Source: Rhodobacteraceae bacterium Water-Bin34 (GTDB lineage: Bacteria > Pseudomonadota > Alphaproteobacteria > Rhodobacterales > Rhodobacteraceae). From it: a stretch of DNA of 44,602 nt. The notes under the pieces were generated by a model that was not told the DNA's origin, did not search any database, and was given only the letters and a program-made list of their open reading frames with translations. The stretch is taken from positions 1-44,602 of the forward strand of contig FZLS01000017.1 of the NCBI GenBank assembly GCA_900197625.1, given 5' to 3'. Below, piece after piece: positions 6,735 through 14,577 of this stretch (its first letter is position 1; every line of letters starts with the position of its first letter). Made by a program: the position numbers and the translations under genes.

Positions 6735-7592
6735 TCATTTTTTCTTGTAAGACTTTTTGCTGCTTGATTTATCGGCAGTAAGCGATGTACCAAGCTGCCC
6801 CATGTGGCCAAGAGATCCTTTAAAGATATATGTACCAACATGTTGTAATTGCATCCAAGGACACATCCAAACTCTTAGACCAGCTTGTCGTGCTTTCTTA
6901 CAAAAGAAGTAATCTTCTGATAGATAGCGTTTAGTTTCTGGATCAATAATACAATCAAAGAATGCTGTAATCATTCGACTTCCGTCAAAATTATCAGTAC
7001 GAGCATGATCTGGTTTGTATTCAAGTTCTGGATAAGCCTCTGCAAACTTTTCCAGAGTTTCACGTGGAATAAGCATAAAGCCTGTACCACCTTCACCAAT
7101 TTCCATAGGCTCATTCATTTTAAATGAACTTTGCTTAGCAACTGGATTAAAGACATAATCAGCTGAGTAATTTTCTAGCGCAAACGGATTTTCATCTCCA
7201 AGACCTGCTTGTGCTGCCTTAGCAACCTTTTCCCATGCAATTGCTTTCTTAGGATAAGGACCAGTTACAACATTATATTTTTCTGGATCTTTTAAATTGA
7301 CTGCCAATAGGCCTAGTACATCACGCGGTGAGAACGTAATGTCTGCATCAATAAACAATAAATGAGTACAGTCAGATCTTAAGAACTCATCAACAATATA
7401 GTTACGTGCCCTCTGAACTAAGCTCTCATTAAATAGGTAATAGAAATGAATACCAATACCGTTTGTTGCACACATCGTAGCAAGATCTGCCGTTGCTTTA
7501 GTATAGGTACCAGCACATTGAGCGCCATACATAGGTGTACCTATAAAGATTTTTTGTTTTCGTAATTCTTCAATACTTACTTCAATGTTCAT
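6735..7592 (-). CDS. GT-A type glycosyltransferase (family 2-like)
   Basis: The 285-aa protein has a GT-A fold layout: IFIGTPMYGA near the N-terminus, ARNYIVDEFLRSDCTHLLFIDADITF with the metal/nucleotide-binding DAD at residues 82-84, a VVTGPYPKKAI stretch, GTGFMLIPRE, and SEDYFFCKKARQAG. The last resembles the acceptor-site ED motif of family 2 enzymes. It should move a sugar from a nucleotide donor to an unknown acceptor. The C-terminus is a Lys/Ser tail that could touch nucleic acid. The ATG overlaps the dexA stop by 4 nt, and it is the last gene of the modification operon. The acceptor could be hydroxymethylated DNA or a surface glycan; the operon favours the former, but this is inference. 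Confidence 0.88.
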   Translation of the reverse strand: MNIEVSIEELRKQKIFIGTPMYGAQCAGTYTKATADLATMCATNGIGIHFYYLFNESLVQRARNYIVDEFLRSDCTHLLFIDADITFSPRDVLGLLAVNLKDPEKYNVVTGPYPKKAIAWEKVAKAAQAGLGDENPFALENYSADYVFNPVAKQSSFKMNEPMEIGEGGTGFMLIPRETLEKFAEAYPELEYKPDHARTDNFDGSRMITAFFDCIIDPETKRYLSEDYFFCKKARQAGLRVWMCPWMQLQHVGTYIFKGSLGHMGQLGTSLTADKSSSKKSYKKK

Positions 7593-8233
7593 ATTTCAAT
7601 TTGCTCCATGTCTGCCTCAGCTCTAACAATTGTTTGTAATCGGAGTATATCCGCAGCAACATCATGTTTACTATCATGTGCTTTAAAGTTGTATTCCCAT
7701 TTTGCTACATCGGACACGGGAATGAATCCGTTTTTACCGCCTGGCACGTTAAAGTCAAACTTAGCATCAATGAATGTACGAGTATCGCGTACAGCCCAAT
7801 ACTTAAGATACTGACCTAGTAATTCTTGTTTATTAGCATTTTGTGCAATACGATCTAGAATAACTGGATCAAAAGAGTTTGATCTTGACCACCAATAATC
7901 TATTGGCTGTTCACTACGAAGATAATCAATAAGCTTTTCCATAAACTGTACTGCGCTAAGATCTTGCTGTGATGGTTTCATATTTGTACGAAGTTCAGGT
8001 GGCTGATCTAACCACCATTGCAAATCACGTTCATTATATTTGCATCCATGATTTACCATTTGATCTTTAATATCAAACTTAGCTTGTTGCATACCAAGCA
8101 CAAGTTCTTTAAAGGAATAAGGATTATCACTAGTAAACCTTTCCCAATCAAATACGATATAAGAACAATCAATTGCAGGTACTTCCCGCGAGTTTTGACC
8201 TATTGTTTCAAAGTCAATTATAAAATGTCTCAA
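7589..8233 (-). CDS. dexA: DexA-type 3'-5' exonuclease
   Basis: The 214-aa protein is a DEDD-family exonuclease like T4 DexA (227 aa). It has FIIDFET (Asp7, Glu9), FKELVLGMQQAKFDIKDQ, LQWWLDQPPELRTNMKPS, the RSNSFDPVILDRIA region and the last motif HDSKHDVAADIL. It degrades DNA from 3' ends. Both ends overlap neighbours by 4 nt, so it is translationally coupled to the C5 methyltransferase and the GT-A glycosyltransferase. A promoter inside the methyltransferase gene (8287-8315) could transcribe dexA and the glycosyltransferase alone. Confidence 0.92.
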   Translation of the reverse strand: MRHFIIDFETIGQNSREVPAIDCSYIVFDWERFTSDNPYSFKELVLGMQQAKFDIKDQMVNHGCKYNERDLQWWLDQPPELRTNMKPSQQDLSAVQFMEKLIDYLRSEQPIDYWWSRSNSFDPVILDRIAQNANKQELLGQYLKYWAVRDTRTFIDAKFDFNVPGGKNGFIPVSDVAKWEYNFKAHDSKHDVAADILRLQTIVRAEADMEQIEI

Positions 8234-9435
8234 AGAAATGCCTCCAGTGTAGAACCGCGTTCGATATAATCTGCTTTCTGTCTATGATTATACTGCATAA
8301 CGAAGTCTGTGTCAACTGTTACTAGTTCATTATCTAAATATTTTTTAATTTCAGCCGCCATATCAGTCGCTGTTTGTACTGGAACGTTTTGACAAATGTG
8401 ATTAGCATTCTTAGGTGATGCACCAACCAATTCAAAATCTTCAGGTAATCCCATAATAGTCATTGCTTCACGATAGTTAATAAAGCGATCTTCATCAGGG
8501 TGAGCTAGCATTAAAGGATAATGACCAACAAAAGCACCAATACGATCTTTTGGAATTGTTACTCCACGTCGCATAATACTTTTACCTGATTCTAATTTAG
8601 CATGTTTGTATTTGCATTTTTCTACTTCACGTTCATAACCATTCTTTTCCATCCATTCTGCTACTTGCAAATAGTTATAACCTTGTTGTTCAATATAACT
8701 ATAAACACATGCGCCACGAGCTGAAGTTGGCTCAATAGCATTTGCGTGTTCAGCATGAGTACGACCGCCATGAATTTCTTCTAAGATGAATCTGTAATAT
8801 GGATTGTCTGTTGGCTTTTTCTTATGATTGATTACTTCAGTTTGGAAGTTAGACTTAACACCACGGATTACTTCCTCAATAGGAGTATGAGGCTTGTTGT
8901 AATAGCTTAAAAGAGGTGTGGTATTACCTTTCCAGAAGAAATAGAATGACCTCTCGCGTACTTGTGGTGACCCATGCAATAGAGATTTAGTACGATATAC
9001 GGACATTGTATATCCATTTGCTTTGCCAATTTCTTTCATTTGATTACGAATTGTTGCACCAATCTTACCAGCAAATCCAGGAGCATTCTCTCCCCAGAAT
9101 ACTTTTGGCTTATATTCACCTAAGATATAATTAGCTGTTTCGACCAACCATTTGTTATTTGCGTTATCATCTCCATATCCCATCGACATAGTTGATAAAC
9201 CAGCACAAGGACATACCGAGGATACTACATCCGCACGTTCGTTAGTAGGTGGTGATTGGTCCTTATCTAAAACATAATAAGGAATTTCATTATTATAATA
9301 ATTTAAGATGTGACTATCGTTAGCAGCAAAAGCTTCATATGACATAAAGTGCAGTGGTTTAGTACCAAATGCTTTATGTGAACCAATAGTCTCTCCACCA
9401 ATTAAGGGTACGATGGATGCGTGTGTATAACTCAT
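8230..9435 (-). CDS. DNA (cytosine-5) methyltransferase family protein
   Basis: The 401-aa protein has C5-methyltransferase motifs: a degenerate motif I (VPLIGGETIGSHKAFG), motif IV CPCAGLS with catalytic Cys77, motif VI ENAPG (116-120), motif VIII QVRER (158-162), a variable target-recognition region, and motif X NVPVQTATDMAAEI near the C-terminus. It should methylate, or transfer another group to, cytosine C5. With a dCMP hydroxymethylase in the same operon, its substrate may be unusual. The last residues (STLEAFL) nearly match the end of the glycosyltransferase at 10914-12338 and resemble a clamp-binding peptide. 4-nt overlaps join it to both neighbours. Confidence 0.92.
   Translation of the reverse strand: MSYTHASIVPLIGGETIGSHKAFGTKPLHFMSYEAFAANDSHILNYYNNEIPYYVLDKDQSPPTNERADVVSSVCPCAGLSTMSMGYGDDNANNKWLVETANYILGEYKPKVFWGENAPGFAGKIGATIRNQMKEIGKANGYTMSVYRTKSLLHGSPQVRERSFYFFWKGNTTPLLSYYNKPHTPIEEVIRGVKSNFQTEVINHKKKPTDNPYYRFILEEIHGGRTHAEHANAIEPTSARGACVYSYIEQQGYNYLQVAEWMEKNGYEREVEKCKYKHAKLESGKSIMRRGVTIPKDRIGAFVGHYPLMLAHPDEDRFINYREAMTIMGLPEDFELVGASPKNANHICQNVPVQTATDMAAEIKKYLDNELVTVDTDFVMQYNHRQKADYIERGSTLEAFL
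8287..8315 (-). promoter_or_regulatory. Early sigma70-type promoter inside the methyltransferase gene
   Basis: The minus strand has TTGACA (8310-8315), a 17-bp spacer and TATAAT (8287-8292), embedded in the 3' end of the methyltransferase CDS about 55 nt upstream of dexA. Confidence 0.72.
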
Positions 9436-9899
9436 TTATTTTCTCCTGCGCATGCTTCTACTACACGATTCCTTAAATCGGTAGATGAAAACGAGTGCTT
9501 ACGTTTGTTATAGTGAATAGAACATAAGCCAACACCTGTATGATCTGTGCCTTTATATTCCTCGCCAACAATTCTAACGTGTGGCTGAATAGTCAAAATC
9601 ATATCGACGATTTCTTGTTCTGTACTAAATGGAATGACTTCATCAACAAAACGACAACCCGCCAATTGAACATAACGTTCAAACGGAGTTTGGATTGGTT
9701 TATTTTTTGATTCAGGACGGTCAACCGTAGGATCGGTTAATAACCCGCAAATGAGATAATCACAAAGCTCTTTAGCTTCTTGTAGCATTACAATATGACC
9801 AGCATGCAATAAATCAAAAGTAGAACAGGTAAAACCAATTCTTACTTCTTCAACAGGCTTACCAACTTTTCTTGCTATCTCAGCTTTGTTTGTAAACAT
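9432..9899 (-). CDS. Cytidylyltransferase-family nucleotidyltransferase
   Basis: The 155-aa protein carries the nucleotidyltransferase signature FTCSTFDLLHAGHIVMLQEAK (with HxGH) and the C-terminal SSTDLR motif. This matches the glycerol-3-phosphate/ethanolamine-phosphate/heptose cytidylyltransferase-like superfamily. It would join CTP (or another NTP) to a phosphorylated small alcohol or sugar, making an activated donor. The ATG at 9899 has GGAG about 10 nt upstream and lies inside the end of the HAD-kinase gene (20-nt overlap), the likely supplier of its phosphorylated substrate. The glycosyl donor could feed either glycosyltransferase of the operon. The exact substrate cannot be read from the sequence. 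Confidence 0.88.
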   Translation of the reverse strand: MFTNKAEIARKVGKPVEEVRIGFTCSTFDLLHAGHIVMLQEAKELCDYLICGLLTDPTVDRPESKNKPIQTPFERYVQLAGCRFVDEVIPFSTEQEIVDMILTIQPHVRIVGEEYKGTDHTGVGLCSIHYNKRKHSFSSTDLRNRVVEACAGENK

Positions 9900-10914
9900 T
9901 ATCAATACACTCCATAATAAAATCTTTGTTAGGGTGGTACTTATACACCCTAGTCACTTCAGCTGCTACCAATGATATCAGCATATCTCTATTTATATCA
10001 TTTGCCATAGCCAAATAATTTAAAGATCGACCGAATAGTTTCTTTGGGTACTTGTTAATTAATAGGCTTGCACAAAACTTAGCAGCGTCGAGTTCAGTAG
10101 AACCAAACACATCACAAATTGGATCGATCAAATGAGCATCACAGTTATTGAATAAGATGTTTTTAATACCGAAATCACCGTGAGAATATCCACGCTTTAT
10201 TTTATATTTGTTTAAACTCGAAGCAACATCCATTAGTTTTTTCTGGCCTGAGTTTTTAGCGTGTTCTTCAATACGATCAATATAACTACTAAATGTTATA
10301 TAGGATTTATTATTAACAGGCTTTAATGATTTCATTTTATCTAACTGTGTTTGAACTGTAGCTAAAGCCATCCAAAAGTTTTCTTTAAAGAAGTTTTCAT
10401 CGTGATCAATATAATCCATAGTAATTGTTTCACCAACAACACGATGAATAGCCGGTGTTTTAATACCAATCTTTTCAGCTCTTTCAAACCAATCACGTGT
10501 TTGGTGAGCATTATTATCTTGCTTATGTACTACTTTACCATCAGTAAAGATTTCACCACCAGATAATCCACCTTCAAGTTCACGAATATCTACTTCAAGG
10601 AAATCCTCAGGCATAATACCTTTATCATCAATATAGTAAGCTGCTAATGGTTTATCAAATGAGAGCATATTAAACTTTACTTTGTGCTTATTCAACCATT
10701 TGAGCATGCTTTTTTCATACTTATCTCGAGCATCTTCACGAGTTTCACATGATATAGAACCACGTGCCGTAAAGATATCGATTTGCCAACCATCGGCGTG
10801 CAGCTTATTCAACTTCTTAATAAGAGGTTTGTTTGGTAAAGCCTTATCAAACTCGCGGTTTTGATGAAAGGCAAGTGTGTCGTCAAAATCTACTACAATA
10901 CGTTTATGGTACAT
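9880..10914 (-). CDS. HAD phosphatase-like/APH-type kinase fusion protein
   Basis: The 344-aa protein has two domains. Residues 1-110 are HAD-like, with the DFDDTLAF nucleophile motif (Asp9, Asp11), FTARG and SFDKPLAAYYIDDKG; this resembles small phosphatases of capsule or nucleotide-sugar pathways. Residues about 130-344 look like an aminoglycoside/choline-kinase fold: HGDFGIKN (HGD at 245-247) is the catalytic loop and HLIDPICD (Asp264) the metal-binding site. Such a pair could phosphorylate and trim a small polyol, amino-alcohol or sugar for the next gene's nucleotidyltransferase. Its ATG overlaps the upstream stop (TAATG), with GAGGGA as Shine-Dalgarno. Substrate unknown. Confidence 0.85.
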   Translation of the reverse strand: MYHKRIVVDFDDTLAFHQNREFDKALPNKPLIKKLNKLHADGWQIDIFTARGSISCETREDARDKYEKSMLKWLNKHKVKFNMLSFDKPLAAYYIDDKGIMPEDFLEVDIRELEGGLSGGEIFTDGKVVHKQDNNAHQTRDWFERAEKIGIKTPAIHRVVGETITMDYIDHDENFFKENFWMALATVQTQLDKMKSLKPVNNKSYITFSSYIDRIEEHAKNSGQKKLMDVASSLNKYKIKRGYSHGDFGIKNILFNNCDAHLIDPICDVFGSTELDAAKFCASLLINKYPKKLFGRSLNYLAMANDINRDMLISLVAAEVTRVYKYHPNKDFIMECIDNVYKQS

Positions 10915-12338
10915 TAAAAAAATCCCTCAAGTGTTGCACCCGTTTCTTTAGGTTCTTTGATTTCATTTTGTCTGCCATCAACAAGAGTGTATGCTTTTTC
11001 ATTTAATACACTGCCTGGTGTTGATACAATAATCTCACCAGCTTCACGTCGTTGTTTTGCACTTGGAAAATAACTTGAAATCCTATCTATAAAGTTTATA
11101 TTATCACGCCTTTTTCCTTTTGTCAACACAAAATCTAAGAACTTAGGACCAAGCACTTCAATATCATTAAAGTTATAAACTAATTCTTGACAAGCCTTTG
11201 TACGTGCTTCCCACTCTTCTTTGTTATCATAAATTCTATTCAATTCTGCTGCTAACTCTTCTTCACATGTCGCTTCAGATATAAGTGGTCCATAGTATTC
11301 ACCCCACTTTTTACCTTCAGGTGATACTGCGTTTTCAGCAAAGTGTTTACTGATAACAGGAAGAGATAAAAGGAATGATTCAATTACAGTATATTCCATA
11401 CGATGGCCATACTCTTTTGGATCACCTAGACGATATCCACACCATGCTGCTGTAGAACTACCAAGTTGACTCATTCCAAAATCATATTTGTAACTATCAT
11501 ATGCTGTAATAGTTGTACCAGTCTTTTCTTTTTCTTTGGCTGGTTCATAGTGTTCGCCAGCAGAATTTGTACCAACAAATTTAATCTTTGGTTGATATGA
11601 TTTATGGTAAGGTGCTGCATCAGTGGCAAGAGTTTTAGAGTTTGGATCTCCAATAGATGAGATAGAACGTTCACAACCCATCAAAGTTAAATCCCAGTCA
11701 TTCTTTAGATATGGTTCAATACGACAGATCATACCTGGATCTTTAAGTGTTGACATACGACCCATGTACATAAAGTGCTTTTTACGATCTTCAAGGGATG
11801 CGCGATGTTTGTCGTATTCACCAGTACGAACCCATATTGGATTCTCCATTAGTCGACCTTCAAGGCCCGGATCAGTGTGCAGATAACACTCGTTAGAGTA
11901 ACCTTCAAATGATTGTGTAACACCAATGTCTGCTAAAGAAAACAACTCAGCGGCTTGTGTTTGTCTGTTAATAGTGTTCTTTGTAATAGCATGGTCGTGT
12001 ATTACAATGATTGGATCTCCAATGCCTTCGACAAATTCACGGAAACGATCGATGTACTTTCCATTTTTGCGGGTTGGGAATGAGTGTATGATTGCAATGT
12101 CGCAAGTGTTTACTTCATCAAGTACTGGCTGTGCGTCTTCAAGTTCATGATCAGATTCAACGCGGTGAATAGTACTTTTCCATTCAGTATCTTTAGCACG
12201 ACCAAATTTTTGTTTATTATCAAAATCAATTACAATGGTTTCATGTCCTTGTGATACCAACCACGATTCAAATATGTTTGCACCTTTAGTAACGCCGCAT
12301 CCTTCGATGCCCTTTCCAAAGATAAAAGCAACTTTCAT
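10914..12338 (-). CDS. GT-B type glycosyltransferase (family 4-like)
   Basis: The 474-aa protein has a GT-B layout. The N-terminal Rossmann half includes a glycine-rich GKGIEGCGVTKG (about 9-20) and HDHAIT. The linker carries FMYMGRMSTLKDPG (about 189-202), the classic start of the donor-binding half. MEYTVIESFLLSLPVIS supplies the conserved acidic donor-site region. It should transfer a sugar from a nucleotide-sugar. It ends in ATLEGFF, nearly the same tail as the C5 methyltransferase. Upstream is AGGAG. T4's alpha-glucosyltransferase is also GT-B and has been reported to bind gp45, which makes a DNA acceptor plausible; a surface-glycan acceptor is not excluded. Confidence 0.88.
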   Translation of the reverse strand: MKVAFIFGKGIEGCGVTKGANIFESWLVSQGHETIVIDFDNKQKFGRAKDTEWKSTIHRVESDHELEDAQPVLDEVNTCDIAIIHSFPTRKNGKYIDRFREFVEGIGDPIIVIHDHAITKNTINRQTQAAELFSLADIGVTQSFEGYSNECYLHTDPGLEGRLMENPIWVRTGEYDKHRASLEDRKKHFMYMGRMSTLKDPGMICRIEPYLKNDWDLTLMGCERSISSIGDPNSKTLATDAAPYHKSYQPKIKFVGTNSAGEHYEPAKEKEKTGTTITAYDSYKYDFGMSQLGSSTAAWCGYRLGDPKEYGHRMEYTVIESFLLSLPVISKHFAENAVSPEGKKWGEYYGPLISEATCEEELAAELNRIYDNKEEWEARTKACQELVYNFNDIEVLGPKFLDFVLTKGKRRDNINFIDRISSYFPSAKQRREAGEIIVSTPGSVLNEKAYTLVDGRQNEIKEPKETGATLEGFF

Positions 12339-12348
12339 TATATAACTC

Positions 12349-12711
12349 CTATATTAAATATTCTTTGCATTCAGCTAAAATTTGTTTTACAAGCTTCTTG
12401 TCATTCATTTGCCGATTAAGTGGCGATGGATGCGGGAGCCTGAAGTGTGATTTATTTATGACCGATAAACAGTTGCTCGCAAAAACTCCTAAAGCTAAAA
12501 CCTTAGAATGATCTTCAACTAAACCTTTCAGTCTGTCAAAATCAACATCCTTCATTTTAACTTTACCCTTTTGAGTTACTACGTTAGCAAAGCTATAATT
12601 GTTGATACCAAGATCATCACACCACTCGTTAAGGCGAACTATAGTATGACCTTTATACGTAGCAGTCTTTGGATTGTTACCAGGATTTTGACCAATTACT
12701 AATACACTCAT
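12349..12711 (-). CDS. Uracil-DNA glycosylase superfamily-like protein
   Basis: The 120-aa protein opens with [11 protein letters not shown], like the first catalytic motif of UDG families (GxxPG). It has [16 protein letters not shown] in the middle and the C-terminal [10 protein letters not shown], the HPSP loop that inserts into DNA. It is about half the size of usual UDGs, as in small phage members. It may excise or recognise a modified base, or act as an inactive reader. Position next to ferredoxin and the glycosyltransferase puts it in the base-modification operon. Its ATG overlaps the ferredoxin stop (4 nt). Superfamily call fairly secure; activity is not. Confidence 0.78.
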   Translation of the reverse strand: MSVLVIGQNPGNNPKTATYKGHTIVRLNEWCDDLGINNYSFANVVTQKGKVKMKDVDFDRLKGLVEDHSKVLALGVFASNCLSVINKSHFRLPHPSPLNRQMNDKKLVKQILAECKEYLI

Positions 12712-13034
12712 TCTACAAACTTCTCAAATTTATGTGGTATGTTTTCCCATTCATAAGCATCCTCTAACGGAGCTTTTTCTTCATCGATGTTTGGCCATAT
12801 CTGACTATATTTAGCATTTCTTTCCATCCAAATAATTTTATCTGGTTCAGGTAAATCTACATCAGATACAATCGCATCAACTGGACATTCCGGTACACAT
12901 ATTCCACAGTCAATACATTCATCAGGATTAATAACCAACATATCAGGTCCTTCATAGAAACAATCTACAGGACAAACTGATACGCACGTGGTGTGCTTAC
13001 ATTTTACACAATTGTCGGTAACTAAATAAGTCAT
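12708..13034 (-). CDS. fdxA: Seven-iron ferredoxin (FdxA type)
   Basis: The 108-aa protein matches bacterial Fdx[18 protein letters not shown] and [10 protein letters not shown], then [20 protein letters not shown]. Cysteines at 9, 12, 17, 21, 25, 40, 43, 46 and 50 fit a 3Fe-4S plus 4Fe-4S arrangement. The C-terminal part ([20 protein letters not shown]) is also typical of the family. It carries single electrons at low potential in the cytoplasm. The frame is open further upstream, but the family's N-terminus begins exactly at the ATG at 13034. It sits in an early operon of nucleotide and base-modifying enzymes; no obvious electron acceptor is encoded beside it. Confidence 0.92.
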   Translation of the reverse strand: MTYLVTDNCVKCKHTTCVSVCPVDCFYEGPDMLVINPDECIDCGICVPECPVDAIVSDVDLPEPDKIIWMERNAKYSQIWPNIDEEKAPLEDAYEWENIPHKFEKFVE

Positions 13035-13042
13035 AATACTTA

Positions 13043-13519
13043 TTATACACCAAGAATTGTAACTTGTACACCGCTTTCTGAAAACATTGGCAAAGAATGT
13101 TCTTCCCAAACTTTTTGCCATTCGGCTCGGTCAGTTTTATCAGTTGGAATTACTATTTCTTTAATGCCGGCTTGTATAACACACTTAGCACAATCAGGAC
13201 AAATAGGCAATCCATGTACATACATCGTTGAACCTTTAAGGCTTACACCTGAATATAAAGCATTCATAAGAGCGTTCATTTCAGCATGAACTACAAGCTT
13301 ATGTTTTAATTCACGAGTGTTGAGCCTTACTTCGGTATCATCAATACCCTTTGGAAATCCATTATAGCCTGTTGCTAGGATTCTTCGCTCATCATTAACG
13401 ACTACACAACCAATCTTACTTGATGGATCTTTACTCCATGTTGCGATCATCTCAGCCATAGCCATAAATCGCATATGCCATTTGTCGTTATTCTTTAAAA
13501 AGATTACGTTATCGTTCAA
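13043..13519 (-). CDS. cd: dCMP deaminase
   Basis: The 158-aa protein has the zinc deaminase motifs HAEMNAL (His78, Glu80) and PICPDCAKC (Cys107, Cys110), and the [10 protein letters not shown] stretch seen in dCMP deaminases such as T4 Cd and ComEB. It converts dCMP to dUMP for thymidylate synthesis. With dCMP hydroxymethylase next door it competes for the same pool, as in T4. It overlaps the MazG-like gene by 11 nt. Confidence 0.95.
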   Translation of the reverse strand: MNDNVIFLKNNDKWHMRFMAMAEMIATWSKDPSSKIGCVVVNDERRILATGYNGFPKGIDDTEVRLNTRELKHKLVVHAEMNALMNALYSGVSLKGSTMYVHGLPICPDCAKCVIQAGIKEIVIPTDKTDRAEWQKVWEEHSLPMFSESGVQVTILGV

Positions 13520-13859
13520 AGAGAGTACTCCATTGTTCTAGTTTCTTTTTCTTAACAGCAATTCTTTGATCTATTTCTGCTTGAGAAACGAGATTAAATT
13601 CTTTGAGTAATTCAATCATTGCTGCCACGTCACCAATTTCATCTTTTAAGTTATTGGTAAACTTTTCTTGCAGGGCTTTAGTTCTTATTACTTTACTACA
13701 AGCTTGTGTTAACTCACCGCATTCTTCCATAGTAATAACTAACAGCTCATCAATCTTATTTGATTTTATAAGCTGATTAGCACGTCGGTCTGACTCGCGG
13801 AAATAAGAATCATACTCTTTTTCTTGTTGCTCAAGAACGTAAGCGCCCATTTTACTCAT
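13509..13859 (-). CDS. MazG-like nucleotide pyrophosphohydrolase
   Basis: The 116-aa all-alpha protein carries the MazG/all-alpha NTP-PPase metal-site motifs EECGELTQACS (ExxE) and DEIGDVAAMIELL (ExxD). These enzymes cleave NTPs or dNTPs to monophosphates. A phage that builds hydroxymethylcytosine DNA needs a dCTP-removing activity; T4 uses gp56 of a related fold. This gene, between hydroxymethylase and deaminase, is the natural candidate, which is an inference. MazG proteins of marine phages have also been linked to general nucleotide turnover. It starts 1 nt after the hydroxymethylase stop. Confidence 0.85.
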   Translation of the reverse strand: MSKMGAYVLEQQEKEYDSYFRESDRRANQLIKSNKIDELLVITMEECGELTQACSKVIRTKALQEKFTNNLKDEIGDVAAMIELLKEFNLVSQAEIDQRIAVKKKKLEQWSTLFER

Positions 13860-13860
13860 G

Positions 13861-14577
13861 TTATTCTACCAAGTTGAAGTGTCGGTCATACACGTGTAAG
13901 TTCATTACTTGCCAGATAAGATCACCTTTAGTAATGCTGTTGATTGCAGGTGTACCGAATGTATTCATGTTATTATCAGCAGCTTCAACGTTATATTCTT
14001 TAACGAACTTATCCATTAGATACTGAGCCCATGCGTAATCATTTTTATAGCCAAAGACTACGTCATTAGAGCGCATTTGAGATACCATATGTAGTTTACC
14101 ATCACGAATATAAAAGGTCTGAGCGTTAGTACAGATGAAATCAGACTTACCGTTTTCATTGTATTCGGCCCAGATAGATGGACGATTATAGACCATTTGA
14201 GCACGACGTGAATCAGGATTTTGAAGCAATTCATTCATAGCATTTCGGTATTGATTGAAGTACTTATCAGAATAAACAATATGGCCATAGTTTGAATTGA
14301 TTTCACCAACGTCATTAGCTGAATATTGCCAAGCCATTGGTGGTTCTTTTTCATCACCATGAATATCATTAATGTTCGTTGATTGGCTTTCATACCAGTC
14401 GAGTTCAGCTTGGATATACTTAGGAGCTGGTTTACCAAAGATTGCTTCTTCATCAGCAACAAAAGATGCGCCGAGCATCTCAATAGTTTTAGCACCTGTT
14501 TTATCAGTAGTAAATCTTTCAGCAGCTAATTCGCTTTTGAAATATTCACGTACGTCACTTACTTTCATCATCGCCAT
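13861..14577 (-). CDS. 42: dCMP hydroxymethylase (gp42-like)
   Basis: The 238-aa protein is close to T4 gp42 throughout: DKTGAKTIEMLGASFVADE, YIQAELDWYESQS, GEINSNYG, LLQNPDSRRAQMVYNRPS, DFICTN, MRSNDVVFGYKNDYAWAQYL and LHVYDRHF. The catalytic Cys is 149. Asp180 takes the place of the thymidylate-synthase Asn, equivalent to T4 Asp179, which selects dCMP and hydroxymethylation. It makes 5-hydroxymethyl-dCMP from dCMP with methylene-tetrahydrofolate. I chose the ATG at 14577 because AAGGA lies 7 nt upstream; an ATG at 14592 lacks a site. This implies the phage DNA may contain hydroxymethylcytosine. Confidence 0.94.
   Translation of the reverse strand: MAMMKVSDVREYFKSELAAERFTTDKTGAKTIEMLGASFVADEEAIFGKPAPKYIQAELDWYESQSTNINDIHGDEKEPPMAWQYSANDVGEINSNYGHIVYSDKYFNQYRNAMNELLQNPDSRRAQMVYNRPSIWAEYNENGKSDFICTNAQTFYIRDGKLHMVSQMRSNDVVFGYKNDYAWAQYLMDKFVKEYNVEAADNNMNTFGTPAINSITKGDLIWQVMNLHVYDRHFNLVE

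Noticed and set aside
11098-11126. TTGACA with TAATAT at 17 bp inside the GT-B gene
   Set aside because: The -10 matches the consensus at only four positions, so it was left out of the promoter family.
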